Made by a program: the position numbers and the translations under genes
Notes under the pieces: generated by a model
Told to the model about the DNA's origin: nothing
Database searches by the model: none
What the model saw: the letters and a program-made list of their open reading frames with translations, nothing else
Assembly (NCBI GenBank): GCA_012934845.2
Contig: WNNJ02000013.1
Location: forward strand, 29,403-93,402
DNA: 64,000 nt
Direction of reading: 5' to 3'
Source of the DNA: Pomphorhynchus laevis
Taxonomy: Eukaryota > Acanthocephala > Palaeacanthocephala > Echinorhynchida > Pomphorhynchidae
Part shown: one piece after another, positions 54,997 to 64,000 of the stretch
Layout of the letters: every line of letters begins with the position of its first letter
How positions within the stretch are numbered: position 1 is the stretch's first letter

Positions 54997-55339
54997 TCCT
55001 AACTGGCAAATTGATTTAAGCCTTTGAATTTAAAAATCTTCTCTTTATAATAGGTTTTAATTTAAAATTAACTTATCTTCTTCAATAATTTGTTCTAAAA
55101 TAAATAATTTACAGTTTTTGAATTTCATGACCTATTAATCTTATATGCTTATGAAATATAGTTTGACTATTAGGCTGTATATTTAAATATGTGTTACCTA
55201 AACCTAGTTTTTATCATTTAATGTTTGTCCTTTTTATTGCCATCCACATGTACATTGTATTAGATACACTACACCTGCGGTATTGCAGTTACAATTATTA
55301 TTAATATTTGATGAAAAACATTTGTTTGTCATATTAAAG

Positions 55340-55410
55340 ATAAATAAAGATAAATTTATTTTTAAGTGGCAAATGTGTGCGAACGGCGCACTTACAAGCT
55401 CACTAATAAT
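55340..55410 (-). repeat. L2-type 3' tail
   Basis: In minus orientation: AGTGAGCTTGTAAGTGCGCC, then GTTCGCACACATTTGCCAC and a TTAAAAATAAAT end. It matches the L2-like family tail (GTAAGCGTGCGC...GCACGCATTTGCCACGTTAAATAAA) in layout, with a GTGCG/CGCAC hairpin of different sequence. The 13-bp minisatellite lies immediately 5' of it. Confidence 0.6.
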
Positions 55411-55790
55411 ATAATCCGAACGGACTGACCGAACGGTCAGTCCGTTCGGTCAGTCCGATCGGTCAGTCCGTTCAGTCAGTCCGTTCGGTCAGTCCGTTCG
55501 GTCAGTCTGTTCGGTCAGTCCGTTCGGTCAGTCCGTTCGGTCAGTCCGTTCGGTCAGTCCGTTTAGTCAGTCCGTTCGGTCAGTCCGTTCAGTCAGTCCG
55601 TTCAGTCATTCCGTTCGGTCAGTCCGTTCGGTCAGTCTGTTGGTTCAGCTTGTTCGTTCAGTCCGTTCGTTTAGACCGTTCGTTCAGACCGTTTGTTCAG
55701 ACCGCTCGTTCAGAACGTCTGTTCAGACTCTTCGTTAAGATCGTTCGTTAAGATCGTTCGTAAAGTCTGTTGTCTATATTGGTTGTTTAA
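55411..55790. repeat. 13-bp minisatellite, about 28 units
   Basis: Tandem 13-bp units with consensus TCAGTCCGTTCGG, regular and near identical from 55430 to 55640 and decaying to TCAGACCGTTCGT and TAAGATCGTTCGT towards 55770. The gradient of decay to one side suggests newer amplification on the left. The core TCGG/CCGT parts can pair between strands. No coding. Confidence 0.9.
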
Positions 55791-56050
55791 TATGTTTATT
55801 TAGGCCTCATACAATCGATTTAGTACTTTCGTTGCGTTTAATTGATAAACGGATCTTGTTTATACTTTTTTAGAAGAAAATTTATAAGTGTTCTATCAAA
55901 TTACAATTGCTGAAGATGATGCCAGCTAGGCATCGAAATATTCAATTTCATAAATTTTGCGTTGGTTTTTGCCAGCTTTCTTGTTTATACTGCCTTCCTC
56001 CTTTCTCAACACGGGCTTGGGACCGGCTATTGCGGAGTTAATTATATTAC
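55791..56050. other. Remainder of insert in the Penelope-like element
   Basis: Noncoding or broken sequence between the minisatellite and the Cys motif of the Penelope-like element. In minus orientation it includes GCCGGTCCCAAGCCCGTGTT near 56010-56035, a short GC-rich patch unlike the surroundings, and then an A-rich part. Its source is unknown. Confidence 0.4.
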
Positions 56051-56216
56051 TTCTAATACAATTATTATTTATAACATCACAAACTATACAATTTTTTCTG
56101 TTACATTTAAAAGATCTAAAATTGAAATCATTAGTACTTACGTATTTTTCCAATCTGGTTGAGTATTATTATTAGTATACAGCAGCCGATGAGCGGTGGC
56201 TCGTTTGGCTGGATCT

Positions 56217-56502
56217 CAATGTAAAAGCTAAGTCGCGTAGAGCGTGGAGTGAAGGTGGCAGATTTTTATATATCTTGTTCCATCTTGCAACCGAGTACAT
56301 GTAACTTTTAAGTCATAATTTTTAACGTTGCTTTTTCGGTGTCGCCACCTAGTTTAGTTGACTCTGACTAAACTTACAACGGGCCATCCAGCAGCATCTG
56401 ACAGGGGGCTGCCCTGCTTAAGGCGGTTGCAGGATGGAACAAGATATATAAAAATCTGCCAACTTCACTCCACGCTCTACGCGATTTAACTATTGTACAT
56501 TA
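56217..56502. mobile_element. MITE-like foldback element with about 73-bp terminal inverted repeats
   Basis: The left arm (56217-56290) and right arm (56426-56502) are inverted copies: for example TCGCGTAGAGCGTGGAGTGA and GCAGATTTTTATATATCTTG on the left correspond to TCACTCCACGCTCTACGCGA and CAAGATATATAAAAATCTGC on the right. About seven differences are visible. The inner 135 bp has no coding capacity and contains a smaller inverted repeat (TTTAGTTGAC...). The ends read AATGTA...TACATT. I see no clear target duplication and cannot assign a superfamily. Confidence 0.8.
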
Positions 56503-56578
56503 AAAAAACGATTTATTTTAACGTGGCAAATGCGTGCCAGCGCACGCTTACATGACCACTACAAAACAAGACTGTGAA

Positions 56579-57055
56579 TTAGGTGTCGAGAAGGTGTGAA
56601 CGGAGGAGGTGTTTGAATGTGATAAAGGAGGGAGCGCGGCGGACGTCGAGAGGAAGTTGATTCCAGGCGAGTGAGGCGGCGACGAGGAAGGATCGGAGAC
56701 CGTAGTTGTTGGAGTAATTAGGAACGTGGAGTAAGAGGGTATGACAGGAACGAAGCGATAGCGAGGTGGGGCGAGTATCGTCTAAGAAAGGAAGGTTGAT
56801 GAACGATGGTGAGCCGACAGCGATGAGACGAAAAGTAACTAGAAGAAGGCGGAGTTTGATGCGGATGTGGATGGTGGGCCAGGAGAGTTGGGCAAGATAT
56901 GTGGATGTGTGGTCAAAGCGACGGAGACGAAAAAGCACTCGAACGGCGGTGTTGATTATTCGTTGTAGGGGTAGGATGATGGATTTTGGAGAATTGGCGA
57001 AAAGGCTAAGGCAGTAATCGATTTTAGGGAAAAGAAGCGATGAAAGAAGAGACAT
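56579..57055 (-). pseudogene. L2-like ORF2 C-terminal part
   Basis: 158 open codons: LLFPKIDYCLSLFANSPKSI, LPLQRIINTAVRVLFRLRRF, DHTSTYLAQLSWPTIHIRIK, and the terminal SLAWNQLPLDVRRAPSFITF followed by KHLLRSHLLDT. This is the post-RT domain typical of L2/CR1-group ORF2. Related readings at 1-570 and 4.9-5.2 kb confirm the family. Preceded by a broken part of RT, hence not a working gene. Confidence 0.8.
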
Positions 57056-57411
57056 ACAAGAACGGAAGTCGATAAGGGGGCGGATACGGCGGATGTCACG
57101 GAGAATTAAGTTAGATGAGCGGACCTTGTCACTGACGAAGGGTTTAAGGGAAAGGTGATCACGAAATGGAAACCTAAGAAAGTGAGATTGTGGACTATGG
57201 GGATGATGGATGAGGCAAAATATACAGTGGGAGGAGATATGTTTGGTTTACGAGGGAGGATCCACATTATTTTGGACTTTTCAGGGTTTAGAACGAGATG
57301 GAGATTGGAGAGACGTTTGTAGATAGAAGAAAGACAGTTGGAGGCAGAAATGCCGATATCGTGTATGCGATGTGCGGGTGCATGAGCATAGATTAGAATG
57401 TCATCGGCGTA

Positions 57412-57837
57412 TTACATGACCTTATAGGAGTAAGGTTTGATAAACGGAGATAGATCGCCAAGCAGAAGAGATAAAAGCAGGGGACCTAGGACTGAACCTT
57501 GTGGGACCCTGCAAAAAATAGGGATGGGAGGGGAGGATGATGAATTAGAACAGACGCGAAAGGAACGGTCGGATAGATATGAGGCGAACCATGCTACGGA
57601 GGAGGAAGAAAAGCCGTAATCATAACGAAGGCGAGAAAGGAGGACGGAGTGGTCGACAATGTCGAATGCGGAGGAGAGGTCGAGGAAGATGTGAACACTA
57701 TATAGAGCCTTGTCTCGAGAAATGAGTAAGTCGTTGTACACTTTTATGCATGCGATTTCTGTCGAGTGATTAGAGCGGAAAGCGGATTGGAAAGGAGGGT
57801 ACAGATTGGATGAGGAGAGATAAGCGTCTCTCCTCAT
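57412..57837 (-). pseudogene. L2-like reverse transcriptase fragment
   Basis: 141 open codons beginning at the 5' truncation: FQSAFRSNHSTEIACIKVYN, HIFLDLSSAFDIVDHSVLLS, YLSDRSFRVCSNSSSS, and the block FCRVPQGSVLGPLLLSLLLG. First catalytic Asp (FLDLS) and PQGS block are intact; the YADD block is corrupted in the part that follows (near 57400). Encodes the palm of the L2 polymerase. Confidence 0.8.
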
Positions 57838-57840
57838 TCT

Positions 57841-58229
57841 GGTCTTTTAAACGTGATCACATGAATCAGTTTACATTAAAAAGTGTAAACACCTTGGGAT
57901 GCAAATTTCGCTTTTTTAAAGTTAATAAAGTTAACTTAAATTTTAAAGTTAATAATTCATCGAAATTGATTGAAAATTAGCAGATAAAATTAAAAATAAT
58001 AACGCCATAACCAATAATACATATTTTCAATATTTCCGACAGCTTATATTACCGGGAAAACAAAGTCCACAGATCAATAATAACATGTCAGTAGAAGAAA
58101 TCAGATCTGAGCCTACGTATTTGATACGATATGTAAATTAAAAATAATAAAAAATAATGCTAAATCAAAATTTAATATTTTAATAATAAATAATTATAAA
58201 TAATTAATAATTGTTTTTAGATTTTCTAT
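57841..58229. other. AT-rich, no recognised gene
   Basis: About 390 bp between the L2-like copy and the satellite. No motif or repeat unit recognised, apart from ATAATAAA-type low-complexity sequence towards the right. Confidence 0.4.
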
Positions 58230-59880
58230 AATTTAAATCAAGTTAAAATAAAAAAATTGAAATTTAAAAGTCATTTTTATGAATTTACCGCTTAAGAGTT
58301 TAAGCGGCAAATTTTTTATAATTTAAATCAAGTTAAAAAATAAAAATAAAAAAAATAAAAAATAAAATTTAAAATAAACGTCATTTTTATGAATTGACTA
58401 ATAAATAACAGACGTTGTATCAGAATAAGAATTAGAGGTCATCAGGAGGAACTGCTATGCTATCAGGTTTCGGCCCCTAATTCCTCTACCCAACATAGCA
58501 GCGGGGCCAAAAATGCTAATGATGTATTTCCTCTGAAATAACTATCTAGTATCTTATTCTAATACAAAGTATATTATTTATTATCCATCCATAAAAAAGT
58601 TGAAATATAAAAAGTCATTTTTATGAATGACTAATAAATAACAGACGTTGTATCAGAATAAGGATTAGTGGTCATCAGGTAATGTTCTGTCATTATGATT
58701 AAATTACGCACTTACATCGAATACCATTAACAGATATGGAACAGTTATTCGCACGATGGTCAAAAAGACGATTAATAATGACGATTAAAATAATGCTAAC
58801 TCACCATTTAATAATTAAATAATAAATAATTATAAATAATAAATAATTGCTATAAGATTTTATATAATTAATATCAAATTAAAATTAAAAGTTGAAATAT
58901 AAAAAGTCATTTTTATGAATGACTAATAAATAACAGACGTTGTATCAGAATAAGGATTAGTGGTCATCAGGTAATGTTCTGTCATTATGATTAAATTACG
59001 CACTTACATCGAATACCAGTAACAGATATGAAACAGTTATTCGCACGATGGTCAAAAAGACGATTAATAATGACGATTAAAATAATGCTAACTCACCATT
59101 TAATAATTAAATAATAAATAATTATAAATAATAAATAATTGCTATAAGATTTTATATAATTAATATCAAATTAAAATTAAAAGTTGAAATATAAAAAGTC
59201 ATTTTTATGAATGACTAATAAATAACAGACGTTGTATCAGAATAAGGATTAGTGGTCATCAGGTAATGTTCTGTCATTATGATTAAATTACGCACTTACA
59301 TCGAATACCATTAACAGATATGAAACAGTTATTCGCACGATGGTCAAAAAGACGATTAATAATGACGATTAAAATAATGCTAACTCACCATTTAATAATT
59401 AAATAATAAATAATTATAAATAATAAATAATTGCTATAAGATTTTATATAATTAATATCAAATTAAAATTAAAAGTTGAAATATAAAAAGTCATTTTTAT
59501 GAATGACTAATAAATAACAGACGTTGTATCAGAATAAGGATTAGTGGTCATCAGGTAATGTTCTGTCATTATGATTAAATTACGCACTTACATCGAATAC
59601 CATTAACAGATATGAAACAGTTATTCGCACGATGGTCAAAAAGACGATTAATAATGACGATTAAAATAATGCTAACTCACCATTTAATAATTAAATAATA
59701 AATAATTATAAATAATAAATAATTGCTATAAGATTTTATATAATTAATATCAAGTTTTAAAAAATTGAAAATAAATGAATTTAAAATAAATGTTAATGTT
59801 TTGGAATTGACTAATAAATAATGTACATTGTATTAGAATAAAGTTTAGAGGTCATCAGGATGAAGTGTTGTGCTACGAAG
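58230..59880. repeat. Satellite with four near-identical 292-bp units and degenerate flanking units
   Basis: The start GTTGAAATATAAAAAGTCAT recurs at 58599, 58891, 59183 and 59475, an exact 292-bp period. The units differ at only one to three positions (for example ACCATTAACAG versus ACCAGTAACAG). Each holds a GTCAT...ATGAC hairpin, an ACAGACGTTGTATCAGAATA stretch and an AT-rich half. Diverged partial units flank the array on the left (58250-58560, with GAACTGCTATGCTATCAGG instead of the usual middle) and on the right (59767-59880). No open frame. Confidence 0.9.
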
Positions 59881-60095
59881 TTTTGATAGTTGAAGTTTAC
59901 TGATGTCGTTCCGGTCTACAACGGATCTTCGAACATAGAGGTGTAAATTTCAAAGTTCGACTTGAAGATTGCTATCACAAAGTTACATATCAACAGACGG
60001 GTAGAAAGCAATCCTCAAACGATGGTCTAGAATGTCCTGCTGACCGGCTGGAGTTCGAATAAGACCTGGCTTATTATTGCTGCAACGAATGATAG
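59870..60095 (+). repeat. Repeat J, uninterrupted copy
   Basis: AGTTGAAGTTTACTGATGTC, TTTCAAAGTTCGAC, GACCGGCTGGAGTTCGAATA and TGCAACGAATGATAGTAT follow in the same order as in the two halves at 32.1-32.3 and 33.7-33.9 kb. Here nothing is inserted, so this copy shows the pre-insertion layout. It directly follows the satellite. Confidence 0.7.
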
Positions 60096-60284
60096 TATGA
60101 GATGGGGTGTAATAATATGTAATTTTGACCTCTCGTCGCGATTAAGCTACAGTTTATTGCAAAAAGTATGTTTCTGTTGTAAAGCAGCATTCATTTTGTT
60201 ACAATAATGATGCTTTCTAGTGTTTGGCTACCATTGGTTGTAGTGTTTCGAGGAGGAAATAAATAAGAAAAAACCTGTTCACTT
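60096..60284. other. Spacer between J copies
   Basis: Less than 200 bp with no recognised content. Confidence 0.4.
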
Positions 60285-60410
60285 TTGCTATTTTGTTACA
60301 AGCTAACCGGGAGAATAGATATACCATGACAAAGTTTAAGTTTACTGATGTCGCTTTAGACTACACTGTATCGTCAGACTTATGAGTGGATTTCAAAATT
60401 TGACTTAACG
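60285..60410 (+). repeat. Repeat J, left part only
   Basis: TTTTGTTACAAGCTAACC, GATAGATATACC-like sequence, AGTTTACTGATGTCG and GGATTTCAAAATTTGAC match 32110-32222. The right half is absent. Confidence 0.65.
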
Positions 60411-60549
60411 ATCGAAATCAAGAAAATCGAAAAAATACAGATCTGTATTTTGGCTAATATTAAAATAAATTTTGAATCTCAAAAGAGAATGAGACCAGTC
60501 CGCGTGAAATACGTTGTTATCATTGAAGCCAGACGCGGAAGAACGGTAG

Positions 60550-60640
60550 CAAGTACCCTTTCGTAATCACAATAACTCATCAGTGCCAGCTCCCTCCCAC
60601 TACTGGATGTAGAGGAGGACTGGCAGACGCACACGAGTCA
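60550..60640 (-). ncRNA. Hammerhead-like motif, inverted copy
   Basis: On the minus strand CTGATGAG (60583-60576), a stem-loop-like GTTATTGTGATTAC and CGAAA (ending 60559) follow in hammerhead order; upstream are TCCAGTAGTGGGAGGGAGCT and CCAGTCCTCCTCTACATCCA, matching the plus-strand copy at 60.96-61.00 kb. Helix II has one mismatch and no helix III is seen, so this copy is probably dead. Confidence 0.4.
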
Positions 60641-60680
60641 TGTGTATGAAGTACCAGAAAGATCTATATAGATCTGCATC

Positions 60681-60760
60681 CAGTAGTGTGAGGGATCTGG
60701 CACTGATGAGTCATTGTGATGACGAAACGGCATTCGTCATTCTTTCACGTCTGGCTTACA
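60681..60760 (+). ncRNA. Hammerhead-ribozyme-like motif, first plus copy
   Basis: CTGATGA (60703-60709) is followed by a stem-loop GTCAT-TGTG-ATGAC (helix II, 5 bp), GAA, then ACG-GCATT-CGT (helix III, 3 bp including the usual A-U pair) and C at 60738, the expected cleavage place (GUC). All core bases of a type I hammerhead are present. Helix I is the weak point: GTGAGGGA (60688-60695) can pair with TCTTTCAC (60741-60748) with two G-U pairs, but only across an asymmetric internal loop, and the bases next to the core do not pair. An alternative hairpin ATGACGAA/TTCGTCAT competes. Activity is therefore doubtful. Confidence 0.45.
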
Positions 60761-60959
60761 TGTTTTGCAAGAAATTCACGCGGAATGGTATCACTCTCCT
60801 TAAATTTAAGTTAGCCGATATTAAAGAGACCTGCGCTGGCTTTTGCCAGTGCTTTCGCTAATGATCCTTTTTGGTGAAGCTGTTGTACTGATTGAGTACT
60901 CTATGATGTTACTAGAAAATTTTTCTAGTACATTATTCACATTGATTCATTCAACGATT

Positions 60960-61070
60960 GCCGTGTGCCAGTCCTCCTCTGCATCCAGTAGTGGGAGGGA
61001 TCTGGTACTGATGAGTCATTGTGATGACGAAACGGCATTCGTCATTCTTTCGCGTCGGGCTTATATATAA
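60960..61070 (+). ncRNA. Hammerhead-ribozyme-like motif, second plus copy
   Basis: Same core as the first plus copy, CTGATGAG at 61008-61015 to GTC at 61041-61043, 305 bp downstream. Helices II and III are identical. In helix I, GGGAGGGA against TCTTTCGC leaves one mismatch. The shared part extends from GCATCCAGTAGTG to CATTCTTTC.CGTC.GG, so the two are repeats of one unit, as in tandem ribozyme-bearing retroelements (retrozymes). Confidence 0.45.
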
Positions 61071-63960
61071 TGGTGGTGGATGGATGTGCTGAGTAAACAA
61101 CGGTCCAGGATTTCTTTCGAAATTCGGCATTTATATAAAATGGTGTTGATTGATAGACTAAAGTTCGATTCACGACTTTCAGTCACCATGTTAGAGATTA
61201 ATTATAATTATTATAATTACCTTTATATAAAAAGATAATTATATATAAAGTAAAAGATAATTTTAAATGTAAACTAACAAAGAAATTAAATAATTTTTTC
61301 ATGTAAATTGTATTTACTTTACTTTAACAACCTCTATTCACTACTAGCATCATCATATATAAACGGCAATCTATCAATTGGTTTAAATTATTTCTAGTTT
61401 TGCTTTTTGACATTTATAGCAAAGTGTAAATATTTCAGCACATTTTGAGATGAATGATGGTTTAACACATAAATATGCAACTTTATACATGTTTAAATTA
61501 AAATAATTTAATTTTTAAACTTTCTACTTCTTGATGCAATTGAATGATAAGAATTACGTGGATATTTGTAAATTTCTAAATTCTTCTTATTGATTTAAAA
61601 ATTCCTAGCACATTTCAAAATTGCATAATAAAATTACTGACTTGAATCTGACTTTATCCTAAAAGTCGAATCTGACTTTATCTTGAATAGATCATTATCT
61701 CGAATTTATATAATTATCTTGACCTTATATCATTATCTCGACTATCTTGAATCTGAATTTATCTTAAGTTCCTAGCACATTTCAAAATTACACAATAAAA
61801 CTGACTTGATTGTTACTTATTTGTGGCATATTATGCAACGGATTATTATAATATTTCATTTACAACTTAATCAGAATGTTACACATTCTACATTTCATTT
61901 ATTTAAGCCACAAAAATATATATCACTCGAAAAATTACCAGTAATCGGAAGATTGTCTCACATTTGTTTTATCCAGCATGATAGTGAACAAAAATACCTC
62001 GCTCAAGGTATACTAAGCAAACAATACTGGTTAACATGTATTTCTAAAACAGTGCATTATATCCGTTTACAATATCGATTATCTTATAATCAACATTCAG
62101 TGTATATAGATTTTTAGACACCCTTGCTTGTTAAATAGAAAGTAATCGAGAAAGATAATCGCTTTATATTATGATTGTAAAATCGTATAAAGGCTAACAT
62201 TAAATTTTGAACTTGAAAATGCTCTTTAGCAAGCTCTCAACTCTATATGTATATATTGTCACGAGTAATACCGCCATTTATGGACATTTGTCGCCAAAAT
62301 TATGAAATAGCGGCTTATAAATACTGTTTGCACTTTCAAAAGCCCATGAATAGCTTTTCCATTATAAGATAATACTTATTTGCAATAACATTGACATCTT
62401 AATGTTATTAAAAATCGGTTTTTCAAATAATTATCAATCACGCATGGTTTTTAGAAGTGATGCTTGTCATTATAAATATAAAGCACAACTAACCGCTTGT
62501 TGCCATCAACCATGCATTGAACCGTAGTAAAAAGTTTTCTTGGCATAATGAGAAATGTTCATAAAAAGCTGTTGCAGTGATGATAATGAATGTATGACCA
62601 ATGAAAGCAAGAACATAGAAATAAATTTAGAAATGTTTTCATTCATTCTTTTCAATAAATTGTTTTACGTAATGTTTATTTAATTAGCTGGTTGAATTTT
62701 GTATCTTATTAGCTAATGACTTTATCGTCTTTCTGGTAAAAATTATCAAAGTAAGCACAGCGATTTAGGTCAACAACATTCTTTAATGCTTCTATAAAAA
62801 CAAAATATATAGTAAATATAAAAGAAAAGAATTTACTTGTTTCTTTATTAAGTGTTCTATCTAAATTGGATTTTATCGATAATGCGCTATAGTAAAGTTA
62901 AATTTTACAAGTTCAAGCGATATTTAAATACTTTTATAGCAGCATGTAATCATTTATTTTATCAACGTTAGTTTTTGATATTTGTAATTGATCAACTAAT
63001 TTAACAAAATATATAGTTTATTAGGGACAATAATAATTTAATCCTTACTATGTTACGACAATAACATTCCAGAAGAAAAGAAATTCTAAAATAACATGGT
63101 AGTGTTGATTTAGCAAAATATTACATAACAAAACAATTAATTAACAATTAACAGTAATATCAAACCAAAAATATAAGTAAAACCCATTGTTGTTTAAAAC
63201 AGACATCTTGACGAGTATCTTGAAACAACGTATTGATGAGTAACTCGTCAAAAAGAGTAATGTAATAATTGATCATTTTTAACAATCGTTAGATGCTTAA
63301 ATTGATATTATTGATTGAGGTAAAGCACATACAAATGACAAAGAACTAATTTTATACAATATCCCTCATAGTTTATTATTTCAATATAATAATATGATTA
63401 TATGAGCTCCGTCAACCGAGTACTATTTTGTATTATATACAAATTTAAAAATGTAAATATCTAAATCTTGTGATTTTCTATAATTCAGATTTTTATAAAG
63501 TAATGATTTTTATAGCATAGAGTTGTTATGAGCTGATTAATAAATTATTTTACATTGGTCATCATAGTGCAATTTTTACATTTTAACGACATGTACATGT
63601 TATATCAATGTTATTATCAATCAACTGCATAAAGCGTATTAAGATATTTAATTATTTACCGAAATATCCAAAAATGTATTGCTTTTAAATCCAAGTATTT
63701 GAGACAATTTTTGATCATTTTTATCGGTCCACTTTTTTGTGTTTCAATAAACAATCATCGAAATCTAAGTTCATTTTAATTCATGTGCATCACCTAATCA
63801 ATTTGTAATATTCAATGGTATTTTTGAAATAAAATTTATACATAATTAGGAAACAAAATAATTTTTATTTGCAAGCACTGAACGATCGCTATATTTACTC
63901 GTGCTCCTCTGCACGATAGAAACAGCATAAAAAATAACAATGTTCACTTGTTAGATTACT
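61071..63960. other. AT-rich gene-free region
   Basis: About 2.9 kb without a recognisable gene. A 103-codon open frame at 61806-62117 has no known motif and I do not support it as coding. A stretch CCTAGCACATTTCAAAATT followed by AATAAAA and CTGACTTGA is present twice (about 61605-61640 and 61770-61808), with TCTTGAAT/ATCTCGA-type short units between. Nothing else is assigned. Confidence 0.5.
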
Positions 63961-63966
63961 GCTGTT

Positions 63967-63968
63967 TA

Positions 63969-64000
<32 letters not shown>
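63967..64000. repeat. (TA)n microsatellite
   Basis: A pure AT dinucleotide run of at least 15 units, continuing to the window edge. Confidence 0.95.

Larger units (their letters stand above)
54250..56155 (-). mobile_element. Penelope-like element with N-terminal GIY-YIG nuclease (partial)
   Basis: Minus strand, 5' to 3': a Cys motif (FKCNRKNCIVCDVINNNC, near 56100), a gap filled by other repeats (about 55340-56050), then CNCNTAGVVYLIQCTCGWQ and KGQT near 55200-55300, which is the GIY-YIG nuclease signature (VVYLI ... YxGQT), and then the region before RT (54259-54996). In this order the nuclease precedes RT, as in the Naiad group of Penelope-like elements, whereas classical Penelope has it at the C-terminus. 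The element stops at about 54250, before the RT catalytic blocks. Frames are broken. Confidence 0.7.
56515..57840 (-). mobile_element. L2-like LINE, 5'-truncated, RT to 3' end
   Basis: Minus-strand copy, from its 5' truncation at about 57840 to the tail at 56515-56560 with the GCGTGC/GCACGC hairpin. It contains the RT (57412-57837) and the C-terminal part (56579-57055) in two open frames separated by a decayed part. It is the least damaged L2-like copy in the window and gives the family its readable protein. Confidence 0.8.

Noticed and set aside
55411-55790. Telomere-type repeat
   Set aside because: The 13-bp unit TCAGTCCGTTCGG does not resemble any known telomere motif and the array is internal and decays to one side.
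56010-56035. Start of an RTE-type or SINE element (GGTCCCAAGCCCG patch)
   Set aside because: The patch resembles a sequence I associate with other retroelements, but it is too short and no coding or promoter context supports a call.
58599-59752. CRISPR-like array
   Set aside because: The whole 292-bp unit is repeated with no unique spacers, and the context is eukaryotic; it is a satellite.
61806-62117. A 103-codon open frame as a possible host exon
   Set aside because: No recognisable domain, no supporting splice or codon pattern that I could see, and the length is possible by chance in AT-rich DNA.

Overview
The window looks like invertebrate (metazoan) nuclear DNA from a repeat-rich region. 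It is AT-rich, has long gene-free stretches, and every protein-coding trace I recognise belongs to a transposable element. I found no convincing host gene, tRNA or rRNA, and the sequence alone does not fix the phylum. The mix is several lineages of non-LTR retrotransposons (LINEs), Penelope-like elements, one broken gypsy-type LTR fossil, a MITE-like DNA element, a tandem satellite and several minisatellites.

Layout. 1-8.6 kb: fragments of an L2-like LINE in both orientations, ending in one nearly full-length but decayed minus-strand copy (4.57-8.59 kb), plus a Penelope-like scrap and a CR1-like 3' end. 8.6-11.0 kb: a decayed plus-strand CR1-like LINE. 11.3-12.8 kb: the 5' repeats and ORF1 of another L2-like copy, into which the gypsy fossil (12.8-15.7 kb, minus) appears to be inserted. 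16.1-20.3 kb: a Jockey/R1-group LINE with an intact three-knuckle ORF1 and an ORF2 broken only by two stops. 21-32 kb: four copies of a related Jockey/R1-group family, one of which (26.75-28.5 kb) is bounded by a 12-bp target-site duplication. 32-34 kb: a repeat of unknown type containing a CR1-like LINE. 34-35.3 kb: a Penelope-like fragment.

35.4-49.4 kb is the most interesting block. Three elements lie head to tail, each beginning at an (ATT)n tract. The first is a chimera: a CR1-like ORF1 and APE nuclease body, bracketed by the N-terminal Cys-rich domain and the C-terminal tail plus 3' UTR of the neighbouring family. The next two belong to that family: one long ORF with an N-terminal CXC (tesmin-like) Cys domain, an unusual reverse transcriptase (QGD box, YADDG) and a C-terminal CxC...HxxxC plus RLD...D module resembling the restriction-like endonuclease of R2-type LINEs. 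The third copy is split by a complete, apparently young CR1-like LINE (44.33-48.98 kb, minus), which shares its 5' leader with its host family. A CR1-like copy (49.4-51.4 kb) nearly identical to the 32-34 kb copy follows, then a decayed third copy of the RLE-type family (51.6-54.2 kb).

54.2-61.1 kb: a minus-strand Penelope-like element with an N-terminal GIY-YIG nuclease and a minisatellite-bearing insert; a 285-bp MITE-like foldback; an L2 3' half; a satellite of four 292-bp units; and a cluster of hammerhead-ribozyme-like motifs in both orientations. 61-64 kb: AT-rich DNA with no recognised gene, ending in a (TA)n microsatellite.

The genes do not form a host pathway. Their relations are those of parasites: autonomous LINEs supplying RT and nuclease, truncated copies, chimeras that borrow another family's ends, and tails that may recruit another element's machinery.
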